14,385 nucleotides of DNA from Oscillospiraceae bacterium (GTDB taxonomy: Bacteria; Bacillota; Clostridia; Oscillospirales; Oscillospiraceae): the NCBI GenBank assembly GCA_017409645.1, contig JAFQSI010000092.1, positions 1 through 14,385 of the forward strand. Reading direction: 5' to 3'. Under the pieces are notes generated by a model. That model worked only from the letters and a program-made list of their open reading frames with translations, did not search any database and was not told the DNA's origin. The position numbers and the translations under genes are program-made. How positions within the stretch are numbered: position 1 is the stretch's first letter; each line of letters starts with the position of its first letter. This document shows positions 1 to 5,044 of the stretch, in pieces.

Positions 1-161
1 ACCTTGTAGTATTCATGCATGGAGTTGCGCTGCTCCTGGGTCAGCTCGTTGTAGGGGCAGTCGCCGATGCCCAGCACACGCAGACCGTTGTTCTTCAGCT
101 CCTTGCAGAAGCGCCAGTAGGTCAGCGGGAAGTTGGGCGAGATGAAAATAAAGTTTTTCAT
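1..161 (-). CDS. N-terminal fragment of a probable ATP-grasp (carboxylate-amine ligase-like) protein
   Basis: Fifty-three codons are present; the gene runs off the left edge. The start ATG (159-161) is preceded on the minus strand by a purine-rich AGAGGAGA ribosome binding site. The N-terminus reads MKNFIFISPNFPLTYWRF, followed by a segment containing GLRVLGIGDCPYNEL. This is the pattern I associate with the pre-ATP-grasp (Rossmann-like) N-domain of ATP-grasp proteins in Clostridia: a short beta strand, an SPNFP turn, then a second strand ending in GIGD. ATP-grasp enzymes ligate a carboxylate to an amine or thiol using ATP; the substrate here cannot be deduced, and the ATP-binding domain lies outside the window. 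It is the last of three same-strand genes after two esterases, 213 bases downstream of the nearer one, with a palindromic repeat in the gap. The assignment rests on about 50 residues, so a different nucleotide-fold protein is possible. Confidence 0.55.
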   Translation of the reverse strand, partial: MKNFIFISPNFPLTYWRFCKELKNNGLRVLGIGDCPYNELTQEQRNSMHEYYK

Positions 162-231
162 GCGTTTGTCTCCTCTCTTGTCGTATTTTTATTGCGATGT
201 TAAGGATTTCTATATGATCGCATATGCCTCT

Positions 232-350
232 GTAGGGGAGGGTCATGACCCTCCCGCCGAAAAACGGCAGTTTTTCGGTTTTCAATGTTCGCCTGCGGCG
301 AATGGATTTTGCTTTGCAAAATCCGCGGGCGGGTCATGACCCGCCCCTAC
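232..350. repeat. Large palindromic repeat, family A (GTAGGGG...CCCCTAC), copy 1
   Basis: The outer ends are GTAGGGG and CCCCTAC. Each arm is itself a palindrome centred on TCATGA: GGAGGGTCATGACCCTCC on the left (about 236-253) and GGCGGGTCATGACCCGCC on the right (about 329-346). Between them lie small hairpins: CCGAAAAACGG/CAGTTTTTCGG, TTCGCCTGCGGCGAA, and GGATTTTG...CAAAATCC. It fills the gap between the first esterase and the ATP-grasp gene. Related copies lie at 1190-1279, 3197-3220 (one arm) and 11080-11215. No transposase is present. Confidence 0.85.
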
Positions 351-374
351 GGGCATACACATTCAAACAGCTTC

Positions 375-1115
375 TCAGATGCCCAGCATCCAGGGGACGT
401 AGGTGTCCACCATCTTGTACCACCAGGGCCAGTCGTGGTTGACATCCATGCCCCAGTATTCGAACCGGGTCTTGATGCCCTTCTGGCAGCAGACGGTGTC
501 CAGCCAGCGGGTAGACTCCAGCAGGGGCTCCTCCCAGGCGCCCTGACCGCAGACGATCAGGCTCTTCTGGGAATTGTAGTAGCCCATGTAGTGGTGATTG
601 GGGTCCAGGTTGGCCAGGTACAGGTTGGGGCAGTTGTTGTAGACCAGGTCGTCGCAGTAGTCGCCGAAGAACTCCTTGTTGTCGTACAGACCGGAGATGG
701 CGAAGCAGCTGTCAAACAGATCGGGACGGCGGTAGTACAGGTTGGCCGCATGCATGGCGCCCATGGAAGCGCCGAAGGTCATGATGCCCTGGTTCCAGTT
801 CTCGGCCTTGATGATGGGGACCATCTCGTTGCAGATGTAATTGACCCAGTTCTCGTGGTTCTGGATGCGCCAGCGGCAGTCGCCGCCCTTGGCAGCCCAG
901 GCTTCGTTGTCGATGGTGTCGACGCTGTAGACGATGCACTGACCGGCCTCGATCCACTTGGCCCAGTAGTCGATCATCTTGAAGCTCTCGAAGTCCCAGA
1001 ACCGGCCCGCCTGGCAGGGGATGAACATGACGGGCTTACCGGCGTGACCGTAGACCTTGTACTCCATGTCCCGGCCCAGGTGGTGGCTGTAGTGCTTGTG
1101 GTACTCGATTTTCAT
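375..1115 (-). CDS. Alpha/beta-hydrolase fold putative esterase (first of two)
   Basis: This 246-residue protein has no signal peptide and is probably cytoplasmic. It has the alpha/beta-hydrolase layout of the putative esterase family (PF00756-like). The nucleophile elbow is GASMG at residues 115-119, with Ser117 as the likely nucleophile. The likely catalytic histidine is His227 in NHDWPWW near the C-terminus. An acidic triad member is not obvious; Asp residues around 205-224 are candidates. The ATG at 1113-1115 has a GGAGAG ribosome binding site about seven bases upstream. Tryptophan, tyrosine and cysteine are abundant, and the sequence is clearly different from the neighbouring esterase, so this is not a recent duplication. 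It lies between that esterase and a probable ATP-grasp ligase on the same strand, suggesting a shared pathway in which an ester or amide is made and cleaved. The substrate is unknown. Confidence 0.85.
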   Translation of the reverse strand: MKIEYHKHYSHHLGRDMEYKVYGHAGKPVMFIPCQAGRFWDFESFKMIDYWAKWIEAGQCIVYSVDTIDNEAWAAKGGDCRWRIQNHENWVNYICNEMVPIIKAENWNQGIMTFGASMGAMHAANLYYRRPDLFDSCFAISGLYDNKEFFGDYCDDLVYNNCPNLYLANLDPNHHYMGYYNSQKSLIVCGQGAWEEPLLESTRWLDTVCCQKGIKTRFEYWGMDVNHDWPWWYKMVDTYVPWMLGI

Positions 1116-1139
1116 GTGTTACTCTCCAATTTTTATTTG

Positions 1140-1172
1140 AATGAATAATTCCTGTAATTTCGATTATTCATT
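1140..1172. promoter_or_regulatory. AT-rich inverted repeat upstream of the first esterase
   Basis: AATGAATAAT (1140-1149) and ATTATTCATT (1163-1172) form a perfect 10-bp inverted repeat with a 13-base spacer, 25 bases upstream of the esterase start at 1115. It could be an operator or an RNA hairpin ahead of the ribosome binding site. The half site TGAATAAT also occurs in the ARG box at 7378, but the spacing here does not fit a normal ArgR site. Function is unassigned. Confidence 0.4.
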
Positions 1173-1189
1173 GTTTACGAAGCATATTC

Positions 1190-1279
1190 GTAGGGGCGAC
1201 CCTCGGTCGCCCGGCTGACGCACAGCGGCAGCGAATTACCGCCCCTTCGGGGCGGCGGGCGACCAAGGGTCGCCCCTAC
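1190..1279. repeat. Large palindromic repeat, family A, copy 2 (GGGCGACC arm variant)
   Basis: The element starts GTAGGGGCGACC and ends GGTCGCCCCTAC. Each arm is a hairpin: GGGCGACC-CTC-GGTCGCCC on the left and GGGCGACC-AAG-GGTCGCCC on the right. A third hairpin, CCGCCCCTTCGGGGCGG, lies at about 1239-1255. The arm stems differ from those of the copy at 232 but keep their self-complementarity and the GTAGGGG/CCCCTAC ends. It fills the gap between the two esterases; its right end is nine bases beyond the stop of the upstream esterase. Confidence 0.85.
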
Positions 1280-1287
1280 ATGGGGGT

Positions 1288-2040
1288 TCAGAGCTTTAAG
1301 CAGTCCATAAACACCGGGATCTGCTGCTCCCAGCTGGCCTCTGAGTGGGTGCCGCCGGGGACGATGCGGAAGGTCAGATTGGCCCGCTTTTTCAGCAGCA
1401 GGGTGGCCATGGAGATCAGGGCGTCGGCGGAGCCGTCGTGGTTGGCCATCTCGTCGGAGCCGTAGTCCATGTAGATGGTGGTGTCGTAGCGCATATTGGC
1501 CCGGGCCACCAGGTTATAGAGCTTGCTGGGGTCCACCCACAGGCTCGGCGACAGACAGGCCGCCCGCTGGAAGACCTTATTGAAGCAGGTGACGCCGTAC
1601 AGGGCCATCAGGCCGCCCATGCTCGAGCCTGCGATGATGGTGTTCCGCCGGTCGGGCAGGGTGCGGTAGTTGGCGTCGATATAGGGCTTCAGCTCATTGA
1701 TGAGCCAGTTCATGTACAGACGGCCCTTGCCCTTGATAAAACCGTGTTCCCGGTTTTCGTAGGTCACGGGGGCGTACTCGTTGAAACGCTCGCCGAAGCG
1801 GTTGCACTCGACAGCCACGATGATCAGCGGCTTGCGGGTCCACTGCATGAAATTGTACATGCCCCAGCTCTTGCCGTAGCTGGCGTCCTCGTCCAGGAAG
1901 ATGTTCTGGCCGTCGAACATATACATCACCGGAAATCTCCGGTTCGGATCGTCATCGTAATACTCCGGCAGATAGATGTACGCCTTGCGGGGCGCATCGC
2001 CGGTAAGGGCCGGGATGGTCACATCCCATTTCTTGATCAT
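1288..2040 (-). CDS. Putative esterase, alpha/beta-hydrolase (PF00756-like, second of two)
   Basis: A 250-residue putative esterase related to esterase D and feruloyl/acyl esterases. It opens with a beta-rich segment (AYIYLPEYYDDDP), followed by PVMYMFDGQNIF, a hallmark of this family. The nucleophile elbow is GSSMG at residues 138-142 with Ser140 as nucleophile. His232 in GGTHSEASWE is the expected catalytic histidine, and Asp192 or Asp196 in DYGSDE a candidate acid. There is no signal peptide, so it probably acts inside the cell. The start ATG (2038-2040) has an AAGGAG ribosome binding site nine bases upstream and a promoter at 2076-2104, making it the first gene of the leftward unit. Likely activity is cleavage of an ester such as an acylated sugar or siderophore-like compound, but the substrate cannot be named. 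Confidence 0.88.
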   Translation of the reverse strand: MIKKWDVTIPALTGDAPRKAYIYLPEYYDDDPNRRFPVMYMFDGQNIFLDEDASYGKSWGMYNFMQWTRKPLIIVAVECNRFGERFNEYAPVTYENREHGFIKGKGRLYMNWLINELKPYIDANYRTLPDRRNTIIAGSSMGGLMALYGVTCFNKVFQRAACLSPSLWVDPSKLYNLVARANMRYDTTIYMDYGSDEMANHDGSADALISMATLLLKKRANLTFRIVPGGTHSEASWEQQIPVFMDCLKL

Positions 2041-2075
2041 GGTATCAGGCTCCTTGTGGTGTGCTGTATTCTATT

Positions 2076-2104
2076 AGTATAAATTGCTTTCCGCAAAAAG
2101 TCAA
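2076..2104 (-). promoter_or_regulatory. Sigma-A type promoter for the esterase unit
   Basis: Read on the minus strand, TTGACT (2104-2099) and TATACT (2081-2076) are separated by exactly 17 bases. Each hexamer differs from consensus at one position. The -10 box lies about 35 bases upstream of the esterase start at 2040, giving a short leader with an AAGGAG site. Confidence 0.75.
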
Positions 2105-2140
2105 TGGAAGGATACAAATCCGATATTTTCCATTGGATTT
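2102..2140. promoter_or_regulatory. Overlapping inverted repeats at the esterase promoter (possible operator)
   Basis: CAATGGAA (2102-2109) is repeated inverted as TTCCATTG (2128-2135), overlapping the -35 box of the leftward promoter. A nested pair, AAATCC (2116-2121) and GGATTT (2135-2140), interleaves with it. The position, at and just upstream of -35, fits a regulator-binding site. No regulator gene is adjacent, so the ligand is unknown. Confidence 0.4.
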
Positions 2141-2255
2141 TTTCGGAAATTTGCATTTCCCACGGAAGCCGCGCCGGAAAATATGGCACATTTGACAATG
2201 GCTGCGGGGTTTGAAGGATGCGCATCCTGCACATACTGTCCCCGAGGTGATCGAT

Positions 2256-2426
2256 ATGAATCAGAAGCGTCATCAGCAGCGGCTCACGGAGGACCTGCGC
2301 CTGGATCCCCAGGCCCGGCTCTGTCCTCTGTTCGACTGCACCAGCATCAAGCTCTTCGCCGCCCCTGACGCCGGCGAGATGGGCTTCCGGGTCCTGGACA
2401 ACTGCGCGGAAGAGAACATGCGGTAA
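2256..2426 (+). CDS. Small hypothetical protein, 56 residues
   Basis: The ATG at 2256 is preceded by GAGGTGA with a five-base gap, a good ribosome binding site; the frame stays open to TAA at 2424-2426. The protein starts MNQKRHQQRLTEDL, is polar at the N-terminus, and has three cysteines (LCPLF, FDCTS, DNCAE). Codon third positions are strongly G/C, as in neighbouring genes. There is no membrane segment or signal peptide, and I recognise no family. The frame is open further upstream to TTG 2211 and GTG 2247, but neither has a better ribosome site. No convincing promoter was found upstream. It could be a real small gene or the remnant of a larger one; it converges with the ZIP gene across a hairpin. 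Confidence 0.45.
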   Translation: MNQKRHQQRLTEDLRLDPQARLCPLFDCTSIKLFAAPDAGEMGFRVLDNCAEENMR

Positions 2427-2440
2427 AATCAACCCCTGTC

Positions 2441-2474
2441 CCGTAGGGAACGCCGTCCCCGGCGTTCCCTACGG
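2441..2474. repeat. Perfect 15-bp hairpin between convergent genes
   Basis: CCGTAGGGAACGCCG (2441-2455) pairs perfectly with CGGCGTTCCCTACGG (2460-2474) around a four-base loop. It lies 14 bases after the small ORF and 14 bases beyond the ZIP gene stop, so it may act as a bidirectional transcript end. Neither side has a clear T tract. The GTAGGG/CCCTAC ends resemble family A arms, so it may be a solo relative of those repeats. Confidence 0.75.
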
Positions 2475-2488
2475 CAGGTTTGCATAAA

Positions 2489-3133
2489 TCATCCCGCCAT
2501 CGCCAGGAAGCCGAGCGCAAAGCACACCGTCCCCCAGCCGCTTTCGGTCAGCTTCGGCGCCAGCTCCTGAAGCACCACAAAGACCATGGCCCCCGCGGCG
2601 AAGCCCAATAGCCCCGGCATCCAGGGGGTCAGCAGACCGGAAAAGGCCAGCATCAGCCCGGCGGCGATGGGCTCCACCGCCCCGGTCAGGATCCCCGTCA
2701 GGAAGGCCCGCCTGCGTCCATACCCCAGCGCCAGCAGCGGCACCGCCGCCACGGCCCCGTCGGGGATGTTCTGCAGTGCGATGCCCAGGGTCAGCCCGGC
2801 CGAATGGCCTGCGCCAACGGCCATCCCCTCGGGGATGTTGTGCAGGACCACCGCCGTCAGCAGCGCAGCCCCCGGGGAGAACCGGCTCCCCGGGATCCGC
2901 CCGGGCACCAGCAGCGCCAGCAGCCCCAGCGCAAACCCGGCCATGGCCCATCCCCTGTCCGCGCCCAGCGCGGGCAGCAGCAGATTCCACACGCTGGCCG
3001 CGACCATCGCGCCCCCGGCAGCCCCCGCCAGGGCCGAATTCCACCGCCGCGACCCCATGGGCACCCCCAGCGCCGCGGCAGATCCCACCGCCGTCCCCAC
3101 AAAGGGCCCCAAAAGCCCGAACCACATACACAT
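2489..3133 (-). CDS. ZIP-family divalent metal transporter (GufA/ZIP11-like)
   Basis: A 214-residue, strongly hydrophobic membrane protein with about seven or eight predicted helices. Two ZIP signatures are visible: HNIPEG at 98-103 and QNIPDG at 121-126, the metal-binding helices 4 and 5. Glu154 in GAVEPIAAG and the late helix GAMVFVVLQELAPK also fit the family. The pairing of HNIPEG with QNIPDG is what I associate with GufA-like (ZIP11) members, which move zinc and related metals into the cytoplasm. It is slightly short for the family (usually 240-270). The start is ATG 3133, or ATG 3127 two codons later; a GGGTGAAGGGA purine tract precedes both, so the choice is not certain. It is apparently transcribed alone; no promoter or Zur-like site was recognised upstream. 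The metal is not determined by sequence. Confidence 0.85.
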   Translation of the reverse strand: MCMWFGLLGPFVGTAVGSAAALGVPMGSRRWNSALAGAAGGAMVAASVWNLLLPALGADRGWAMAGFALGLLALLVPGRIPGSRFSPGAALLTAVVLHNIPEGMAVGAGHSAGLTLGIALQNIPDGAVAAVPLLALGYGRRRAFLTGILTGAVEPIAAGLMLAFSGLLTPWMPGLLGFAAGAMVFVVLQELAPKLTESGWGTVCFALGFLAMAG

Positions 3134-3196
3134 CCCGTCCCTTCACCCGGAAATTCGTCTGCATCAGCCTATGCAGATCTTCAGGGATGGGTGTCT

Positions 3197-3220
3197 GTAG
3201 GGGAGGATCATGACCCTCCC
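3197..3220. repeat. Family A repeat, solo arm
   Basis: GTAGGGGAGGATCATGACC followed by CTCCC matches one arm of the family A element, with one base breaking the perfect palindrome (GGAGGATCATGACCCTCC). A short GACC-A-GGTC hairpin follows at 3221-3229. No second arm is found before the next repeat at 3274, so it looks like a decayed or partial copy. Confidence 0.7.
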
Positions 3221-3273
3221 GACCAGGTCGGATGAATGTCCAGCCGCATCAACAGGACCTGTCTCAGGCTATC

Positions 3274-3311
3274 GCTGTCATTGCGAGGGCGAAGCCCGTG
3301 GCAATGACAGC
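3274..3311. repeat. Palindromic repeat, family B (TGTCATTGCGAGGG), compact copy
   Basis: GCTGTCATTGC (3274-3284) and GCAATGACAGC (3301-3311) form a perfect 11-bp inverted repeat around GAGGGCGAAGCCCGTG, itself containing GGGC-GAA-GCCC. The left arm and inner hairpin match the start of the longer element at 13482-13614, so this is a compact member of the same family. Confidence 0.8.
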
Positions 3312-3344
3312 ACAGTTCTCCAGCCGATCCTTCCTTTATGCAAC

Positions 3345-3381
3345 AAAAAATCCGGTATGGACCTTCGCCCATACCGGATTT
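3345..3381 (-). terminator. Intrinsic terminator of the metV-rnfC/metV/metF operon
   Basis: On the minus strand AAATCCGGTATGG pairs perfectly with CCATACCGGATTT (13 bp, loop GCGAAGGT) and runs straight into a T tract (the AAAAAA at 3345-3350 on the plus strand). It lies about 135 bases after the metF stop, beyond the mini-hairpin array. The stem could also work weakly on the plus strand, but no T run follows there. Confidence 0.8.
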
Positions 3382-3394
3382 CCAAATTTCAATC

Positions 3395-3490
3395 GTCCCG
3401 AAGGGACTCCATAACCCGCGAAGCGGATATCACATTGCGCAGCAATATATCACCGCGCAGCGATATCACTTGCCGTCAGGCAAATATCAC
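3395..3490. repeat. Mini-hairpin array with four ATATCAC motifs
   Basis: The motif ATATCAC occurs four times (3427-3433, 3447-3453, 3463-3469, 3484-3490). Before each copy sits a different short palindrome: CCGC-GAA-GCGG, ATTGC-GCA-GCAAT, CGC-GCA-GCG and TTGCC-GTCA-GGCAA. A further module, GTCCC-GAA-GGGAC, precedes the array at about 3394-3406. The linker is constant while the hairpin stems vary but remain self-complementary. It lies in the 3' untranslated region of the metF operon, between the stop codon and the terminator. Confidence 0.85.
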
Positions 3491-3492
3491 TG

Positions 3493-3513
3493 AAAACTCT
3501 GGAACAGAGTTTT
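3493..3513 (-). terminator. Short hairpin directly after metF
   Basis: AAAACTCT and AGAGTTTT pair over 8 bp with a five-base loop, beginning two bases after the metF stop codon. On the minus strand the stem ends in TTTT, so it may act as a weak terminator or a 3' end stabiliser ahead of the mini-hairpin array. Confidence 0.45.
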
Positions 3514-3514
3514 C

Positions 3515-4393
3515 TCAGATGCCAGCCAGCTTCATCAGCTCGGGCACCTTGGCTTCCCAGCCCAGGGCCATGATGTGCAGGCCCTGGCAGTAGGGACGGC
3601 ACTCCTTGATGATCTTGGCGGCGATCTCCACGCCGGTGATACCGGCCTTGGCCCGCTCCTTGTCGGCGGCCAGCTCGTCGATCATGTACTGGGGCACATG
3701 GACACCGGCCACGTTGCGGTTCATGAACTTGCACATACCGGCGTTCTTGGGGATGATGACGCCCAGCTGCACGGGCTTGCCGAACTGCTTGGCCTTCTCC
3801 ATGAACTCGATGAACTTCTCAGACTCGAAGACAGCCTGGGTCTGGAAGTAGTCGGCACCGGCCATGACCTTGCGCTCCATCTTGGCCAGCTGGGCGTCGA
3901 CGGAGTCGGAGATGGGGGAGACGACGGCGCCCTTGGCGAACTTGGGAGGCTCGCCCACCAGGGGGTTGCCGGTCAGATCGGTGCCCTTCTCCAGGGTGGA
4001 GGCCACATGCAGCAGGGAGACGGAATCCAGGTCGAAGACGGGCTTGGCACCGGGATGGTCGCCCATCTTGGTGTGGTCGCCGGTCAGGCACAGGATGTTC
4101 TCGATGCCCAGAGCGGCGGCACCCAGCAGGTCGGACTGCAGAGCCAGACGGTTGCGGTCGCGGCAGGTAGCCTGGTAGATGGGGGTCAGACCGGCCTGCT
4201 TCATCAGGGCGCAGGTGGCCAGAGTGGAGGTGCGCATGACGGAGGACTGGTTATCGGTCACATTGACGGCGGTGATGCCGGACAGGTACTCCTTGGCCTC
4301 GGCGACCAGATGCTCCAGGTGGATGCCCTTGGGAGGGCCGACTTCTGCGGTGACGACAAACTCACCGTTATCGAACAATTCAGTAATTCTCAT
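3515..4393 (-). CDS. metF: 5,10-methylenetetrahydrofolate reductase, MetF
   Basis: A 292-residue TIM-barrel flavoprotein reducing 5,10-methylene-THF to 5-methyl-THF, for methionine synthesis or the methyl branch of the Wood-Ljungdahl pathway. The N-terminal TAEVGPPKG (residues 15-23) holds the conserved glutamate (Glu17) and the PPK loop of the family. NVTDNQ, the LCLTGDH segment and the DYFQTQAVFE strand are further MetF hallmarks. Length is normal for the single-domain bacterial enzyme. The ATG at 4391-4393 has a GGAGTAA ribosome site about nine bases upstream and begins 26 bases after the metV stop. Because metV and an RnfC fusion precede it in the same operon, it probably works as a MetVF-type complex receiving electrons from the RnfC-like subunit, rather than as a lone NADH-dependent MetF. 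That coupling is inferred from family knowledge and gene order. Confidence 0.93.
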   Translation of the reverse strand: MRITELFDNGEFVVTAEVGPPKGIHLEHLVAEAKEYLSGITAVNVTDNQSSVMRTSTLATCALMKQAGLTPIYQATCRDRNRLALQSDLLGAAALGIENILCLTGDHTKMGDHPGAKPVFDLDSVSLLHVASTLEKGTDLTGNPLVGEPPKFAKGAVVSPISDSVDAQLAKMERKVMAGADYFQTQAVFESEKFIEFMEKAKQFGKPVQLGVIIPKNAGMCKFMNRNVAGVHVPQYMIDELAADKERAKAGITGVEIAAKIIKECRPYCQGLHIMALGWEAKVPELMKLAGI

Positions 4394-4419
4394 GATCTGT
4401 TACTCCAATCCCAAATTTA

Positions 4420-5043
4420 TTATCGCTTGGTGACTTCGTCATCGGTGGCATAGTTGCGGATCTGGACGGGGCACTTCAGGGCGTCCAGACGGCCGATCTT
4501 CTTCAGCTTCTGGTAGATGCGCTCCCAGCCGCACTCCATATCGGGGTCGACCTCGCACTTGCCGTTCTTGGCGCCGCCGCACTGGCCGTTGACCAGACTC
4601 TTGGAGCAGGCGGTCAGGGGGCAGATGCCGCCGGTCAGGTTCAGGAAGCACTCGCCGCACTGCTTGCAGTCGACTTCCAGGGGGGTGACGCCCTGGTAGC
4701 CGGGCAGGGCGTAGGTGTCGCAGCAGGCAACGACCCGCTTGCCGGGGTACATGGCAGCCACAGTCTGCACGCCCACGCCGCAGGAGAACACCGCGATGGT
4801 GTCGGCGGTCTCGATGGCGGCAGCATGGGGCTCCAGGGTGTAGCCCAGGTTCTCGTCGTTGCAGATGTACTCGGTGGTGAAAATGCCGGTGACGACGCCC
4901 GCGGCGGTCAGCTCGGCCTGGAAGGCGTCGGCCTCAGCCTCGGGGAACCGGATCTCCCGGCAGCCGTGGCAGTTCAGGACAAAGACCTTGCCCTTGAGAA
5001 GCTCGCGCAGAGTTTCCGTGGATTTCAGTTCGGTGATCAGCAT
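4420..5043 (-). CDS. metV: MetV, methylene-THF reductase zinc/iron-sulfur partner subunit
   Basis: This 207-residue protein matches the methylene-THF reductase C-terminal family (MetV, PF12225-like). Its cysteine pattern is the clearest evidence: NCHGC at 24-28, Cys61, Cys88, a CxxCxxC at 126-132, then GGICP (Cys141), Cys146, NGQCGG (Cys155), GKCEV (Cys163) and Cys171. These would ligate an iron-sulfur cluster and/or zinc. In acetogens MetV pairs with MetF and relays electrons to its flavin. The start ATG (5041-5043) follows the fusion gene's TAA by one base, with the ribosome site inside the end of that gene, so the two are probably translationally coupled. The same cysteine constellation is found in the N-terminal half of the fusion protein encoded just upstream, so this operon has two MetV modules. 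Confidence 0.88.
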   Translation of the reverse strand: MLITELKSTETLRELLKGKVFVLNCHGCREIRFPEAEADAFQAELTAAGVVTGIFTTEYICNDENLGYTLEPHAAAIETADTIAVFSCGVGVQTVAAMYPGKRVVACCDTYALPGYQGVTPLEVDCKQCGECFLNLTGGICPLTACSKSLVNGQCGGAKNGKCEVDPDMECGWERIYQKLKKIGRLDALKCPVQIRNYATDDEVTKR

Positions 5044-5044
5044 C

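Larger units (their letters stand above)
3134..3514. other. Repeat-filled intergenic region between metF and the ZIP gene
   Basis: These 381 bases hold no credible gene. In order they contain a small inverted repeat CTGCAT/ATGCAG near 3161-3178, one arm of family A, a compact family B palindrome, an intrinsic terminator for the metF operon, an array of mini-hairpins separated by ATATCAC, and a hairpin directly after the metF stop. Short ORFs here begin inside the TCATGA palindrome and are repeat artefacts. Confidence 0.75.

Noticed and set aside
232..1279. Insertion sequence or transposon
   Set aside because: The palindromic elements are short (about 90-140 bases), have no transposase ORF and show no clear target-site duplication in this window; called repeats only.
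2192..2220. Plus-strand promoter (TTGACA at 2192) for the small ORF
   Set aside because: The position 17 bases downstream reads AGGATG, not a -10 box, and shifting the spacer by one or two bases does not help.
2469..3164. 231-codon minus-strand frame overlapping the ZIP gene
   Set aside because: A glycine/arginine/alanine-rich alternative frame; the ZIP frame has membrane helices and the HNIPEG and QNIPDG motifs.
3395..3490. CRISPR-like array
   Set aside because: The repeated unit is only 7 bases, the 'spacers' are 9-14 bases and palindromic, and no cas genes are present; this does not fit CRISPR.
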